From: Streptomyces olivoverticillatus
Lineage (GTDB): Bacteria > Actinomycetota > Actinomycetes > Streptomycetales > Streptomycetaceae
Length of the DNA: 64,000 nt
Assembly (NCBI RefSeq): GCF_014203555.1
Contig: NZ_JACHJH010000002.1
Span: 218,791 to 282,790, forward strand
Direction of reading: 5' to 3'
Below are positions 1 through 12,027 of the stretch, one piece after another. The notes under the pieces are model-generated. The model saw only the letters and a program-made list of their open reading frames with translations. It was not told where the DNA came from and searched no databases. Within the stretch, counting starts at the first letter, position 1. The number at the start of each line of letters is the position of its first letter. Made by a program: the position numbers and the translations under genes.

Positions 1-1486
<1,486 letters not shown>

Positions 1487-1534
1487 CCGGGTTCTCTGCC
1501 CGGGTTGCCGCGGCGTGAGCCGTAAGCTCTGGGC

Positions 1535-3610
1535 ATGACCTGGTCGAGGGCGCTGAAAGACACTGCACGCGCCGGGCTGACGGTCGAGCGGACGAAACTC
1601 GAGCCGCTGGTCGCACTGCGCGGCGCGTGCGGGGTCGCCGTCGTCATCGGGCTCATCCTGTGGCTCGGCACCCCCAAGCTCGCGGTGTCCTCGGCGTTCG
1701 GCGCCTTCGCCTCCGGGGTGGCGACCTTCCAGCGCAGCTGGCGGCCCCGGCCTGTCCTCGCGCTGGGCGCGGCCGCGGCGCTGGGCCTGAGCACCTTCCT
1801 GGGCTATCTGGCCGCCGCCGACCGCGCCCTGTTCGCCCTGCTGCTCGCCCTGTGGACGCTGCTGGCGGGCCTGGCCTGGGCGGTGGGGCCGGTCACCGGG
1901 GTGGTGGCCTCCCAGATGGTCGCCTGCATGCTCTTCACCGTCACCCTGCCCACGTCCGTGCTGGGCGCCCTGCACCATGCCGCGCTCATCGTCTTCGGCG
2001 GCCTCGTCCAGGCCGCGCTCATCGTCCTCTTCCCCATCCGCCCCTGGGGGGTGCAGCGCGACGCCCTCGCCGACGCGCTCGCCGCCGAGGCCGACTACGC
2101 GCGCAGGCTGCGCCACGACCCGGTGGCGAGCTTCGACCCGCAGCCGCTGATGGACGCCCGCAGCGCCGCCGCCCTGTCGCCGCGTCAGGCCAGGAAGCGG
2201 CCGGGCCAGCTGGGCGGCCCGCGCGGCCTGGCCGAACGGCTGCGGCCCGTGCTGGCCTCGCTCGCCGACCCCACCCTCGGCGCCGGCGCGGAAGGCCCCG
2301 AACGCGACCGGGCCCGCGAGCTGCTGGCCGCCGCCGCAGCCGTCCTGGACGCCGTGGCCCACGCCATCCGCTGGGGAAAGCCGGTCCGGCTGCCGCCCGA
2401 AGTGATGGCCGCGCTGGACGTACCCGAGTCCGGCCCCGTCCTCACCGGCGCCGGCCGCCGCTCCGCGCTGCGGCTGATGGTGCTGCTCGCGGACGTCGTC
2501 GAAGCCGCCGACGAGCCGGTCCAGTCCACCCGCCCCACCACCGCCGAGGAACGCCACCACCTGCTGCGCCCCTCGGTGCCCCGGCTCGTCCCCGTCGCCC
2601 TGCGGGCCCTGCGCCGCGAGGCCCGCCGCTCCTCGGCCATCGGCCGGCACGCGCTGCGGCTGACCGTGGTGGTCTCCGTCGGCTACGTGCTGGGCTCCGC
2701 CCTGCCGTTGGGACACGGCTACTGGGCGCCGATGACCTCGGTGATGGTGATGCGCCCGGACTTCGGCGAGACCTACGCGCGGGGCGTGGCGCGCTTCGCC
2801 GGGACGGTGGTGGGCGTGGCACTGGCCGGAGGGCTCGTGGCCCTCGTCCATCCCGGCCCGTACGTGTGCGCGGCGCTGGCGGTGGCGTGCATCGGGCTGA
2901 TGTACCTGCTGATGAGCACCGGCTACAGCGTGGCGTCCGCGTGCATCGCCGCGTACGTCGTCTTCCTGCTCGGCATCGCGGGCGAGGGGTGGTCGCAGAC
3001 GGTGCAGGCGAGGCTGGCGCTGACGCTGCTGGGCGGGTTGCTGGCGCTGGCCGCCTACGCGCTCTTTCCCGCCTGGGAGACGCTCAAGCTGCGCGACCGG
3101 CTCGCGGACTGGCTCGACGCCAACGGCCGCTATGCGCTGGCCGTGCTCGCCGTCTACGCCCACCCCGCCGACCGCAAGCCGCGCCGGGTGCGCGAGGCGC
3201 TGCTGGACCAGCGGGCGGCGCGCCTGGAGTGGGAGGAGGCGGCGGCCCGCGCCCAGAAGGAACCGGTGCGCCACCGCGGCATCTCCCGCGGCGCGGAGCG
3301 GGCGGCGGAGTCGGCGCTGGCGACGATGGGCCGGGCGACGATGCTGATGGAAGCGCACTTGCCGGCGGCGGACGCGGAGCCGTCCCCGGGAGCGGAACGC
3401 TTTGCGGGCGCCCTGCGGGAGGCGATGCCGGAGGCGGTCGCGGCCGTGCGCGGGCGGCGGAAGGTCACCTTCGCCGAGCCGCGCAAGGCGTATGCCGCGT
3501 GGCGGCGCGAGGCCGGGGACGAAGGGGTGGCGGTGCGGGCCACGGAGCTTCTGCTGGAGGCGTTCGACGAGTTGGCGAAGGCGCTGTCGCCGGGGCGCAA
3601 ACGGGGATGA
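1535..3610 (+). CDS. FUSC-family integral membrane protein (aromatic-acid exporter-like)
   Basis: A 691-residue membrane protein with two hydrophobic halves. The N-terminal block (about residues 28-168) holds several membrane segments, a long charged cytoplasmic region follows, and a second membrane block lies at about residues 375-515, followed by a soluble tail. This repeated arrangement is the FUSC / YccS / AaeB-like architecture associated with export of aromatic acids or other small organics. The second block contains the GYWAPMTSVMVMRPDFGETYARG signature typical of the family (quoted in part: GYWAPMTSVMV). The substrate cannot be told from sequence. It converges on a TetR gene only 12 nt downstream. 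The ATG at 1535 matches the expected family N-terminus. Confidence 0.85.
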   Translation: MTWSRALKDTARAGLTVERTKLEPLVALRGACGVAVVIGLILWLGTPKLAVSSAFGAFASGVATFQRSWRPRPVLALGAAAALGLSTFLGYLAAADRALFALLLALWTLLAGLAWAVGPVTGVVASQMVACMLFTVTLPTSVLGALHHAALIVFGGLVQAALIVLFPIRPWGVQRDALADALAAEADYARRLRHDPVASFDPQPLMDARSAAALSPRQARKRPGQLGGPRGLAERLRPVLASLADPTLGAGAEGPERDRARELLAAAAAVLDAVAHAIRWGKPVRLPPEVMAALDVPESGPVLTGAGRRSALRLMVLLADVVEAADEPVQSTRPTTAEERHHLLRPSVPRLVPVALRALRREARRSSAIGRHALRLTVVVSVGYVLGSALPLGHGYWAPMTSVMVMRPDFGETYARGVARFAGTVVGVALAGGLVALVHPGPYVCAALAVACIGLMYLLMSTGYSVASACIAAYVVFLLGIAGEGWSQTVQARLALTLLGGLLALAAYALFPAWETLKLRDRLADWLDANGRYALAVLAVYAHPADRKPRRVREALLDQRAARLEWEEAAARAQKEPVRHRGISRGAERAAESALATMGRATMLMEAHLPAADAEPSPGAERFAGALREAMPEAVAAVRGRRKVTFAEPRKAYAAWRREAGDEGVAVRATELLLEAFDELAKALSPGRKRG

Positions 3611-3622
3611 GGACGACGCGCG

Positions 3623-4234
3623 TCAGCGCGGATCAGGCGTGAACAACCGGTCCAGGTGGGCGTCCAGCAAGCGCAGTGCCTCGCCCGGTGAGTGCACGTC
3701 CAGCAGTGCGTAGCTGGTCAGGCCGTCGGCCAGGGCGATCAGCAGCATCGCCTCGGTCTCGGCGTCCCGTCCGGCCGCGATCTCCCCCCGCTGCGCCGCG
3801 ATGCGCAGCTGCCCCGCGAAGAACTCCCGTAGCGCGGGAATCCCCTCCCGCGCATGCCGCCGCAGCCGCTCGTCGTGCACGGCCCGTACGAAGTACGCGA
3901 TCTGCACCAGGTTCCCGGTCCGGCTCTCCTCGTTCAGCGGCAGCATCTCCGCGATCGACTCGCGCAGCACCCGCCGCGGCGAGCGGTCCTCCTCCGGCAG
4001 GGGCACGACGCGCTCGAGCACCCGGGCCTCCGCCAGCTTGTTGATGTGCTCCAGGGCGAAGAGCAGCATCTCGCCCTTGCTGGAGAAGTAGTGCTGCAAC
4101 TGCCCCAGCGAGATGCCCGCTTCGGCCGCCACGTCGCGCAGGCTCGTGCCGTCGAGGCCGCGGGAGGAGGCCAGGCGCCAGAGGGCCTCGGCGATGCGGT
4201 GGCGGCGTTCGTCGTGGTCGACGCGCTTGGGCAC
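3623..4234 (-). CDS. TetR/AcrR-family transcriptional regulator (BetI-like)
   Basis: A 203-residue regulator starting at GTG 4234 on the minus strand, preceded by a GAAAGG ribosome-binding site. Residues 8-55 form the TetR helix-turn-helix, with TSLRDVAAEAGISLGQLQHYF as the recognition region (shown here shortened: GISLGQLQHYF), which is close to BetI-type repressors. The C-terminal part is a ligand-binding domain of unknown specificity. It is transcribed divergently from the PH-domain pair and convergently to the FUSC gene, so either could be its target. The AT-rich divergent region 4235-4351 is the obvious place for its operator. It lacks the features of ArpA-type gamma-butyrolactone receptors and is far from the AfsA homologue. 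Confidence 0.85.
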   Translation of the reverse strand: MPKRVDHDERRHRIAEALWRLASSRGLDGTSLRDVAAEAGISLGQLQHYFSSKGEMLLFALEHINKLAEARVLERVVPLPEEDRSPRRVLRESIAEMLPLNEESRTGNLVQIAYFVRAVHDERLRRHAREGIPALREFFAGQLRIAAQRGEIAAGRDAETEAMLLIALADGLTSYALLDVHSPGEALRLLDAHLDRLFTPDPR

Positions 4235-4351
4235 GGGTGGCGCCTTTCGGAGGGGGCCGTTTTACAGGTCAATCGTATTGCTATAGCTTAGCGCCGGGAT
4301 TTTCGCCATACAGATGACCTGGAAACGGGTCCGGGGAGGGGCTTATCCGTC
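4235..4351. promoter_or_regulatory. Divergent promoter region between the TetR gene and the PH-domain genes
   Basis: An unusually AT-rich 117-bp intergenic segment for this genome. It holds the self-complementary GCTATAGC at 4280-4287 and an outer inverted pair, CAGGTCA at 4265-4271 and TGACCTG at 4315-4321. Such a region could carry both promoters and a TetR-family operator, but no motif is diagnostic and the 7-bp pair could be chance. Confidence 0.4.
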
Positions 4352-4867
4352 ATGACGGGTCAACAGATCGGGCTCCGCCCGCCGCGCCACCGCGTGGATC
4401 CGCGCGCCCGCCGCTGGTGGGCCGCCCAGGCGTGGCTCGCGGTGAGCGGCCCCGCGCTGCTGAGCGCGGCCGTCCTGCTCGCGCTGTCCGCCCTCTTCTT
4501 CCCGGGCGCCCTGCCGTGGCTGGCGCCGCTGACGGCCGTAGTGCTCGTCCTGCCCGCGCTCGGATACGCCCTCGCGATGCCCGCCCTCCGCTACCGCGTC
4601 CACGCCTGGGAGGTCGGGGAGGCGGCGGTCTACGCGGCGAGCGGCTGGTTCCGGCACAAGCGCCGCATCGCACCGCTCTCCCGCGTCCAGACCGTCGACA
4701 CCGTGCGCGGCCCCCTGCAGCGCCGCTACGGGCTCGCCACCGTCACCGTCACCACGGCCTCCACCGCCGGCGACGTGAAGATCGCCGGACTCTCCGACGC
4801 GGACGCGGCCCTCCTCGCCGAGCGCATCGGCGACGCCGCCCGGCGGATACCGGGAGACGCTGAATGA
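4352..4867 (+). CDS. PH-domain (bPH2, YdbS-like) membrane protein
   Basis: A 171-residue protein with a short basic N-terminus, two adjacent membrane segments (about residues 31-78) and a C-terminal bacterial PH domain containing the pattern IAPLSRVQTVDTVRGPLQRRYGL, of which the core SRVQTVDT...GPLQR is the family hallmark of YdbS/DUF304 proteins. It overlaps the next gene by 4 nt (ATGA), and the two form a YdbS-YdbT pair as in Bacillus and actinomycetes. Such pairs are implicated in envelope stress and resistance to membrane-active compounds in Bacillus; the role here is inferred only by family. It is divergent from the TetR gene. Confidence 0.85.
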   Translation: MTGQQIGLRPPRHRVDPRARRWWAAQAWLAVSGPALLSAAVLLALSALFFPGALPWLAPLTAVVLVLPALGYALAMPALRYRVHAWEVGEAAVYAASGWFRHKRRIAPLSRVQTVDTVRGPLQRRYGLATVTVTTASTAGDVKIAGLSDADAALLAERIGDAARRIPGDAE

Positions 4868-6342
4868 ACGGCATCAGCGAGCCCTCCGGCGCGCGCTGGC
4901 GCGCCACCGACCCCCGCACCCTCGTCGCGCACTGCGCCTGGATGGGCGCCCCGCTCGGCTCGCTCGCCCTCACCGCCGCGGCCGCCGGCGGCCGCCCGGA
5001 CGCCCGCGCCTGGATCACCCTCGGCGTCCTCGCCGCCGTGTGCGCGGGCATCACCGGCGCCGGGCTCGTCACCTGGCGGCGCACCCGCTACCGCGTCACC
5101 GCCGACTCCCTCGAACTGCGCTCCGGCCTGTTCACCCGGCGGGTACGGGCGATCCCGCTGCACCGGATCCGCAACGTCGACCTGACCGCGGGCCCGGTCC
5201 AGCGGCTGCTGGGGCTGACCGTCCTGCGGGCCGGCACGGGCGGGGGCGGTGCCGGGCTGAAACTGGAGGCGCTGTCCCGGCCCGCCGCCGAGCGCCTGCG
5301 TGCCGAACTGCTCGCCCGCGCCGGGTCCGCGGGCGCCCCCGACCCCGTGCTCTCCGTCGGTGATCCGCGCTGGCTGCGCTATGCGCCCCTCACCTTCTGG
5401 GTGTTCGGCGGGGTGTTCGCCGCGGCGGGCGCGGTCTGGCGGGTCCTCGACGGGATGGGCGTCAAGCCGTGGAAGATCGGCTTCGTGCGCCGCGCCGCCG
5501 AGGACTTCGGCAACAGTGCCCTGTGGCTCACCATCCCGCTCGCCCTCCTCGCGATCACCGCCCTCGGGGCCGCGGGAGCGGTCGTGCTCTACGCCGAGAA
5601 CTGGGCACGCTTCCGGCTGGAGTGGGCCGATGCGGCCACCCTCCGCGTCCGGCACGGCCTGTTCACGACCCGCGCCGTCTCCATCGAACGGGCCCGGCTG
5701 CGCGGCGTGGCCCTGCGCGAACCACTGCTGCTGCGCGCGGGCGGCGGCGCGACCGTACGCGCGGTCGCGGGCGGCCTCGGCAACCGTGAGGAGAACCGCA
5801 AGCGCAGCGTCATCCTGCCGCCCGCGCCGAGGGCCGAGGCGCTGCGGGTGTGCGAAGGGGTCTTCGGGGCCGGCCGGGCCGGTGCGCTGCTGCCGCATCC
5901 CCGGGTCGCGCTGCGGCGGCGGGTGGTGCGGGGGCTGGTGTGGTGCGTGCTGCCGGTCGGTGCAGCGCTCGCCGTGACCGGTGCACTGTTCGCGCCCGTC
6001 CTGCTCGGGTGCGCGGCCGCCTGGGCGGTGGCGGGCACCGCTGCCGTCGGCGCGCTCGCCCGTGACGCGTACCGGTCGCTCGGGCATGCGGTGCGCGGGC
6101 GCCATCTGGTGCTGCGGTCCGGCACGTTCACCCGGGAGACGGTCACCCTCGACCGGAGCGCCGTGCTCGCCTGGACGTTCACCGACACCCCCTTCTCGCG
6201 GCGCGCCGGGGTGGTCACCGCCACGGCCGCCGTCGCCGCGGGCGAGGAGGCCTACCGCGTCCGGGACATGGCGGCGGCGGAGGCACCCAGGTTCGCGGAG
6301 GCGGTCACGCCGGGCGTTTTGGCGGAGTTCCTGGCCGTGTGA
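4864..6342 (+). CDS. PH-domain (bPH2, YdbT-like) membrane protein
   Basis: A 492-residue membrane protein with repeated bPH2 domains separated by paired membrane segments. The first pair of segments is at about residues 20-70, followed by a PH repeat with IPLHRIRNVDLTAGPVQRLLGL (core HRIRNVD...GPVQRLLG). A second membrane pair lies near residues 180-240 with a following PH repeat (GLFTTRAVSIERARLRG), and a third membrane pair near 360-395 precedes a final repeat. This three-repeat layout is the YdbT family. Translation is coupled to the upstream YdbS-like gene through an ATGA overlap, so the two proteins probably form one complex. No sequence feature identifies a ligand. Confidence 0.85.
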   Translation: MNGISEPSGARWRATDPRTLVAHCAWMGAPLGSLALTAAAAGGRPDARAWITLGVLAAVCAGITGAGLVTWRRTRYRVTADSLELRSGLFTRRVRAIPLHRIRNVDLTAGPVQRLLGLTVLRAGTGGGGAGLKLEALSRPAAERLRAELLARAGSAGAPDPVLSVGDPRWLRYAPLTFWVFGGVFAAAGAVWRVLDGMGVKPWKIGFVRRAAEDFGNSALWLTIPLALLAITALGAAGAVVLYAENWARFRLEWADAATLRVRHGLFTTRAVSIERARLRGVALREPLLLRAGGGATVRAVAGGLGNREENRKRSVILPPAPRAEALRVCEGVFGAGRAGALLPHPRVALRRRVVRGLVWCVLPVGAALAVTGALFAPVLLGCAAAWAVAGTAAVGALARDAYRSLGHAVRGRHLVLRSGTFTRETVTLDRSAVLAWTFTDTPFSRRAGVVTATAAVAAGEEAYRVRDMAAAEAPRFAEAVTPGVLAEFLAV

Positions 6343-6450
6343 CGTACCCCACGGAAGCGGCCGCGCAAACGTGTCCCATGTTTTCGTTATCCGCCAGGAG
6401 TCCCCCCGTCTCCTATGTGTCGGAGACGAACGGAAAGAGGTGTGGCGGGC

Positions 6451-8103
6451 GTGAAGAGTGAGAACGTGGCCGTGGTCGAGGCGGCGCGGGCCGGGGACAC
6501 GGCAGCACAGGACCAGCTCGTCACCGACTACCTGCCGCTGGTCTACAACATCGTCGGCCGCGCCCTGAAGGGGCACGCGGACGTCGACGACGTGGTCCAG
6601 GAGACGATGCTCCGGGTCATCAACGGCCTCGACGGCCTGCGCGACCCCGCCGGATTCCGCTCCTGGCTCGTGGCCATCACCATGAACCAGATACGCAGCC
6701 ACTGTCGGGCGGAGCGTCCGGACGCCCCCGTCGGTGGACTGCAGGAGGTCGGCGAAGTCGCCGACCCGAAGGCCGACTTCGTCGACCTCACCATCGTCCG
6801 GCTCGGCCTCCAGGGCCAGCGCAAGGACGTCGCCGAGGCAACCCGCTGGCTCGACGACGGCGAGCAGGACACGCTGTCGCTGTGGTGGCTGGAGGCCGCC
6901 GGCGAGCTCACCCGGGCCGAGGTCGCGAGCGCGCTCGAAATGTCGCCGCAGCACGCGGCCGTCCGCATCCAGCGGACCAAGGCCCAGCTCGACATCGCCC
7001 GCGGCGTGGTGCAGGCGCTCGCCGCGCACCCGCGCTGCTCGCAGCTCGCCGACGTCGTCGCCTCGTGGGACGGCACCCCCTCCGCGCTGTGGCGCAAGCG
7101 CATAGCCCGGCACGTGCGCGGCTGCGGCCGCTGCACCGGCGCCCTGTCGGCGCTCGTGCCCGCCGAGGGGCTGCTGGTCGGCCTCGGGCTGGTGCCGCTG
7201 GGGGCCGGACTGCTCTCCTGGTGGAACGGCTCCGCGGTCCTGCCGAGCGCACCCGTGGCCTACGCCTCGGCGGCGCCGGGCGGCACCGGGGCCACGGCCG
7301 CCGGGCGGCCGCGCAGCCACCGCGTCGGCAGCAGCCGGCACCGCGCCCGGGACGGCCGTCCGCAGACCACGAAGCGGGTCCTCGTCGGGGCCGGGGTGCT
7401 CGCCCTCCTGGCGGGCGGGGTGCTCGGCGGCATGCACTTCTTCCAGGACACCGACGACAGCACCGTCAGCACCGAGGCGGGTGCCCCGGCCAAGGTCAAG
7501 CAGCTCGACGCCCAGGCCCCCGCCCCGCTGCGCACCGGCCCCTCGCAGTCCGCGAAGCCCAGCGCATCGCCGTCGGCGAGCCCCTCCGCGAGCGCCTCCC
7601 CCTCGCCGAAGAGCTCCGAGACCGCGGACTCCCCGAAGCCCTCCACCGCCGCGCCCGAGACCGAGGCGGCGCCCGCCACCCGTGCCCAGCGCGCCCCCAA
7701 GCCCCCGGCCGGCGGGGGCGGCGGCCCGGTGGCTCAGCAGGTCGTCGACCTGGTCAACGTCGAGCGCGCCAAGGCCGGTTGCTCGCCGGTGACGCCCAAC
7801 GACAAGCTGAACGCCGCGGCCCAGGGCCAGTCCGACGACATGGCGGCCCGCAACTTCTTCGACCACACCAACCCCGACGGCGCCGGCCCCGGCGAGCGCA
7901 TCACCGCCGCCGGCTACCAGTGGAGCACGTACGGCGAGAACATCGCCTACGGGCAGCCGGACCCCACCTCCGTCATGGACTCCTGGATGCACAGCGACGG
8001 CCACCGCAAGAACATCCTCAACTGCAGCTTCAAGGAGATCGGCGTCGGCATCAACAACGCCCCCGGCGGCCCGCGCTGGACCCAGGTGTTCGGCGCGCGC
8101 TGA
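6451..8103 (+). CDS. Membrane-anchored ECF sigma factor fused to a secreted CAP (SCP/PR1-like) domain
   Basis: A 550-residue multidomain protein. Residues 1 to about 190 are a sigma-70 family ECF factor: region 2 has the VDDVVQETMLRVI segment and region 4 is a helix-turn-helix (LTRAEVASALEMSPQHAAVRIQR). A zinc-finger anti-sigma-like HxxxCxxC motif follows (RHVRGCGRC, near residue 221), then a hydrophobic stretch at 240-258 and a strong membrane segment at about 309-331. After a Ser/Pro/Ala-rich linker, residues 428-549 form a CAP domain with FFDHTNPDG, GENIAYG and HRKNILN. GTG 6451 was chosen because GAAAGAGG lies 10 nt upstream and the protein then begins like other ECF factors; an in-frame ATG at 6415 would add 12 residues. 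The layout suggests a sigma factor, its inhibitory module and an extracellular sensor or effector in one chain. Confidence 0.85.
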   Translation: MKSENVAVVEAARAGDTAAQDQLVTDYLPLVYNIVGRALKGHADVDDVVQETMLRVINGLDGLRDPAGFRSWLVAITMNQIRSHCRAERPDAPVGGLQEVGEVADPKADFVDLTIVRLGLQGQRKDVAEATRWLDDGEQDTLSLWWLEAAGELTRAEVASALEMSPQHAAVRIQRTKAQLDIARGVVQALAAHPRCSQLADVVASWDGTPSALWRKRIARHVRGCGRCTGALSALVPAEGLLVGLGLVPLGAGLLSWWNGSAVLPSAPVAYASAAPGGTGATAAGRPRSHRVGSSRHRARDGRPQTTKRVLVGAGVLALLAGGVLGGMHFFQDTDDSTVSTEAGAPAKVKQLDAQAPAPLRTGPSQSAKPSASPSASPSASASPSPKSSETADSPKPSTAAPETEAAPATRAQRAPKPPAGGGGGPVAQQVVDLVNVERAKAGCSPVTPNDKLNAAAQGQSDDMAARNFFDHTNPDGAGPGERITAAGYQWSTYGENIAYGQPDPTSVMDSWMHSDGHRKNILNCSFKEIGVGINNAPGGPRWTQVFGAR

Positions 8104-8118
8104 CGACGGGCCTCCGGG

Positions 8119-8151
8119 CGACCGGCCGCTGAGCCGGCCGGTCGTCCCCCC
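8119..8151 (+). terminator. Probable intrinsic terminator after the sigma-CAP gene
   Basis: CGACCGGCCG at 8119-8128 pairs with CGGCCGGTCG at 8135-8144 around a 6-nt loop, followed by a pyrimidine run. It lies 16 nt past the stop codon. The tail is C-rich rather than U-rich, which is common in Streptomyces. Confidence 0.55.
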
Positions 8152-8258
8152 TTCGAGTGGAAGGCCGCCTCTTCCGGCGGTCCGGGCCCGGCCGCGCCGG
8201 TAGGGATCACGCCGGCGCGGGCCCGCGCCACCAGGGGGAGAGTGAGACGGAGCGACCC

Positions 8259-8519
8259 ATGGCACGGTGCGTCACCTGCGGCAACGACTACTGGCTGGCC
8301 TTCGAGATCAAGACCATTACCGGCGAGACGTACACCTTCGACAGCTTCGAGTGCGCGATCACCCGCCTCGCGCCCCGGTGCGAGCACTGCGACAACCGCA
8401 TCATCGGCCACGGGTCGGAGGTCGCGGGCCGCTTCTTCTGCTGCGCGCACTGTGCCCGGGAAGGCGACTCGGGCCTGGGCCGGGAGATCCGCGACACGGT
8501 CGGCGCCCACCCGGGCTGA
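8259..8519 (+). CDS. Small cysteine-rich zinc-binding protein, function unknown
   Basis: An 86-residue protein with four cysteine pairs or half-pairs: CVTC at the N-terminus, CEHC in the middle and a CCAHC cluster near residue 65. This pattern suggests one or two zinc ribbons or treble clefs. The phrase YTFDSFECAI places a lone cysteine where treble-clef proteins often use a third ligand. ATG 8259 is preferred because GGAG lies 6 nt upstream; an earlier GTG in frame has no ribosome-binding site. It stands alone between the sigma-CAP terminator and the convergent sdhB gene. I do not recognise a specific function; small proteins of this style are common in actinomycetes. Confidence 0.7.
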   Translation: MARCVTCGNDYWLAFEIKTITGETYTFDSFECAITRLAPRCEHCDNRIIGHGSEVAGRFFCCAHCAREGDSGLGREIRDTVGAHPG

Positions 8520-8534
8520 CCGGACCGGGCCGGG

Positions 8535-9286
8535 TCAGCGGCGCCGGGTGCCGCCCTTGAGCGATGCCCGGAGGTACTCCCGGTTCATCGTCGCGATGGA
8601 CGACAGCGGGATGCCCTTCGGGCAGGCCGTCGCGCACTCGCCGGTGTTGGTGCAGCCGCCGAAGCCCTGGTCGTCCATCGCCTCCACCATGCCGAGCACC
8701 CGGGACTCCCGCTCGGGGGCGCCCTGCGGCAGGAGGTTGAGGTGGACGACCTTGGCCGAGGTGAACAGCATCGCCGAGCCGTTGGGGCAGGCGGCCACGC
8801 ACGCGCCGCAGCCGATGCACTCGGCGTGCTCGAAGGCCAGGTCGGCCACCGGCTTGGGCACCGGCGTCGCATGGGCCTCCGGTGCCGAGCCCGTCGGTAC
8901 GGAGACGTAGCCGCCGGAGCCGATGACCCGGTCGAAGGCCGAGCGGTCCACGACCAGGTCCTTGACCACGGGGAAGGCGGCCGCCCGCCACGGCTCCACG
9001 TCGATGGTGTCGCCGTCGGAGAAGTGCCGCATGTGCAGCTGGCAGGTGGTGGTCCGCTCGGGCCCGTGCGCCCGGCCGTTGATCACCATGCCGCAGGCGC
9101 CGCAGATGCCCTCGCGGCAGTCGTGGTCGAAGGCGACCGGCTCGTCCCCGGCGAGGATCAGCTCCTCGTTGAGCTGGTCGAGCATCTCCAGGAAGGACAT
9201 GTCCTCGCTGATGCCCCCGACCTCGTAGGTGGTCATGGCCCCGGCGTCCTCGGGGGTGCGCTGGCGCCAGATGCGCAGGGTGAGGT

Positions 9287-9290
<4 letters not shown>
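8535..9290 (-). CDS. sdhB: Succinate dehydrogenase iron-sulfur subunit
   Basis: A 251-residue iron-sulfur subunit that passes electrons from the FAD of SdhA to the membrane quinone. The N-terminal plant-type ferredoxin domain carries the [2Fe-2S] ligands in [10 protein letters not shown] plus a later Cys (TTTCQLHM). The C-terminal part has the [12 protein letters not shown] and [14 protein letters not shown] motifs for the [4Fe-4S] and [3Fe-4S] clusters. The GTG start at 9290 overlaps the sdhA stop by 4 nt, so it is translationally coupled as the last gene of sdhCAB. This three-subunit layout lacks a separate SdhD. Identity is certain at family level; which of the multiple Streptomyces Sdh complexes it represents is inferred from the sdhC type. 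Confidence 0.95.
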
Positions 9291-11233
<1,943 letters not shown>

Positions 11234-11235
11234 GA

Positions 11236-11940
11236 TCAGCTCACGACTCCTGTCATGACACCGAGGGGGACGGCGATGAAGCCGCAGGTCAGCAGAGCGG
11301 CGAGGCCGTTGGCGGCGGCCTTGAGCACGCGGTCGCGGCGCGGGGAGTTCGCGCCCAGCGTCTGGGCCGCGCTCCAGAAGCCGTGCCGGATGTGCAGGCC
11401 GAGGGCGAGCATCGCGGCGATGTAGAAGACGGCGACGTACCAGCGGCCGAAGGACGCGACGAGGTTCTCGTACAGGCGGCCCTCTTGGGCGTTGGGGTTC
11501 ACGGTGAGGGTGGTGAGGTCGAGGATGTGCCAGACGATGAACAGCGCGAGGATCACCCCGCCCCAGCGCATGGTGCGGGTCGCGTAGCTCGCGCGCTGCC
11601 GGGTGCGCCGGTACTTCACCGGGCGGGCGGCGAGGTCGCGGCGGCTGAGCTGGTATGCGGCGACGCCGTGCAGGACGACCGAGGCGGTGAGGGCGGCGCG
11701 GGTCAGCCACAGGAACCACATGTGGTGCAGGAACGGCTCGCCGATGGTGCGGATCCAGTGGCCGTAGTGGTTGAACTCCCCGGCCCCGAAGAACACCTTC
11801 AGATTGCCCAGCATGTGGGCGACCAGGTACGCGAGCATGACCAGGCCGGTGACCGCCATGACCGCCTTCTTGCCGACGGTCGAGCGCCACACGGAGCCGA
11901 TGAGGGAGGGTGGACGGTCCGTCCGGGTCGCCAGTGCCAT
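11236..11940 (-). CDS. sdhC: Succinate dehydrogenase cytochrome b membrane subunit
   Basis: A 234-residue integral membrane subunit that anchors SdhAB and binds heme b and quinone. About five membrane segments are visible, beginning with [20 protein letters not shown], and several histidines lie within or at the edges of these helices (for example [32 protein letters not shown]), as expected of heme ligands. The five-helix single-subunit type explains the absence of sdhD. ATG 11940 begins the protein directly before the hydrophobic start of the family. On the minus strand upstream, TTGGAC and TAGCGT separated by about 19 nt form a plausible promoter for the sdhCAB operon. Confidence 0.92.
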   Translation of the reverse strand: MALATRTDRPPSLIGSVWRSTVGKKAVMAVTGLVMLAYLVAHMLGNLKVFFGAGEFNHYGHWIRTIGEPFLHHMWFLWLTRAALTASVVLHGVAAYQLSRRDLAARPVKYRRTRQRASYATRTMRWGGVILALFIVWHILDLTTLTVNPNAQEGRLYENLVASFGRWYVAVFYIAAMLALGLHIRHGFWSAAQTLGANSPRRDRVLKAAANGLAALLTCGFIAVPLGVMTGVVS

Positions 11941-11999
11941 GGCGCAGACGCTAGGTCTGTCGCAGTCCATGCGTCCAAGACATGGCAGCGCTGGTTTCC

Positions 12000-12014
12000 A
12001 TAGGTGCTGCCTAT
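12000..12014. promoter_or_regulatory. LysR-type operator (T-N11-A palindrome) between sdhC and the LysR gene
   Basis: ATAGG (12000-12004) and CCTAT (12010-12014) form a perfect 5-bp inverted repeat around TGCTG, giving the T-N11-A pattern bound by LysR-family proteins. It lies 13 nt before the LysR start and about 60 bp from the sdhC start, so one site could serve autoregulation and control of the divergent sdh operon. Confidence 0.6.
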
Positions 12015-12027
12015 TTATCCTGGAGGC

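Noticed and set aside
3623..4234. TetR regulator as the missing gamma-butyrolactone receptor
   Set aside because: Its helix-turn-helix and ligand domain look BetI-like, and it is 37 kb from the AfsA homologue among housekeeping genes.
4726..8265. A 1179-codon open frame on the minus strand
   Set aside because: It lies opposite the PH-domain and sigma-CAP genes, with Gly/Ala/Arg-rich translation and no recognisable domain.
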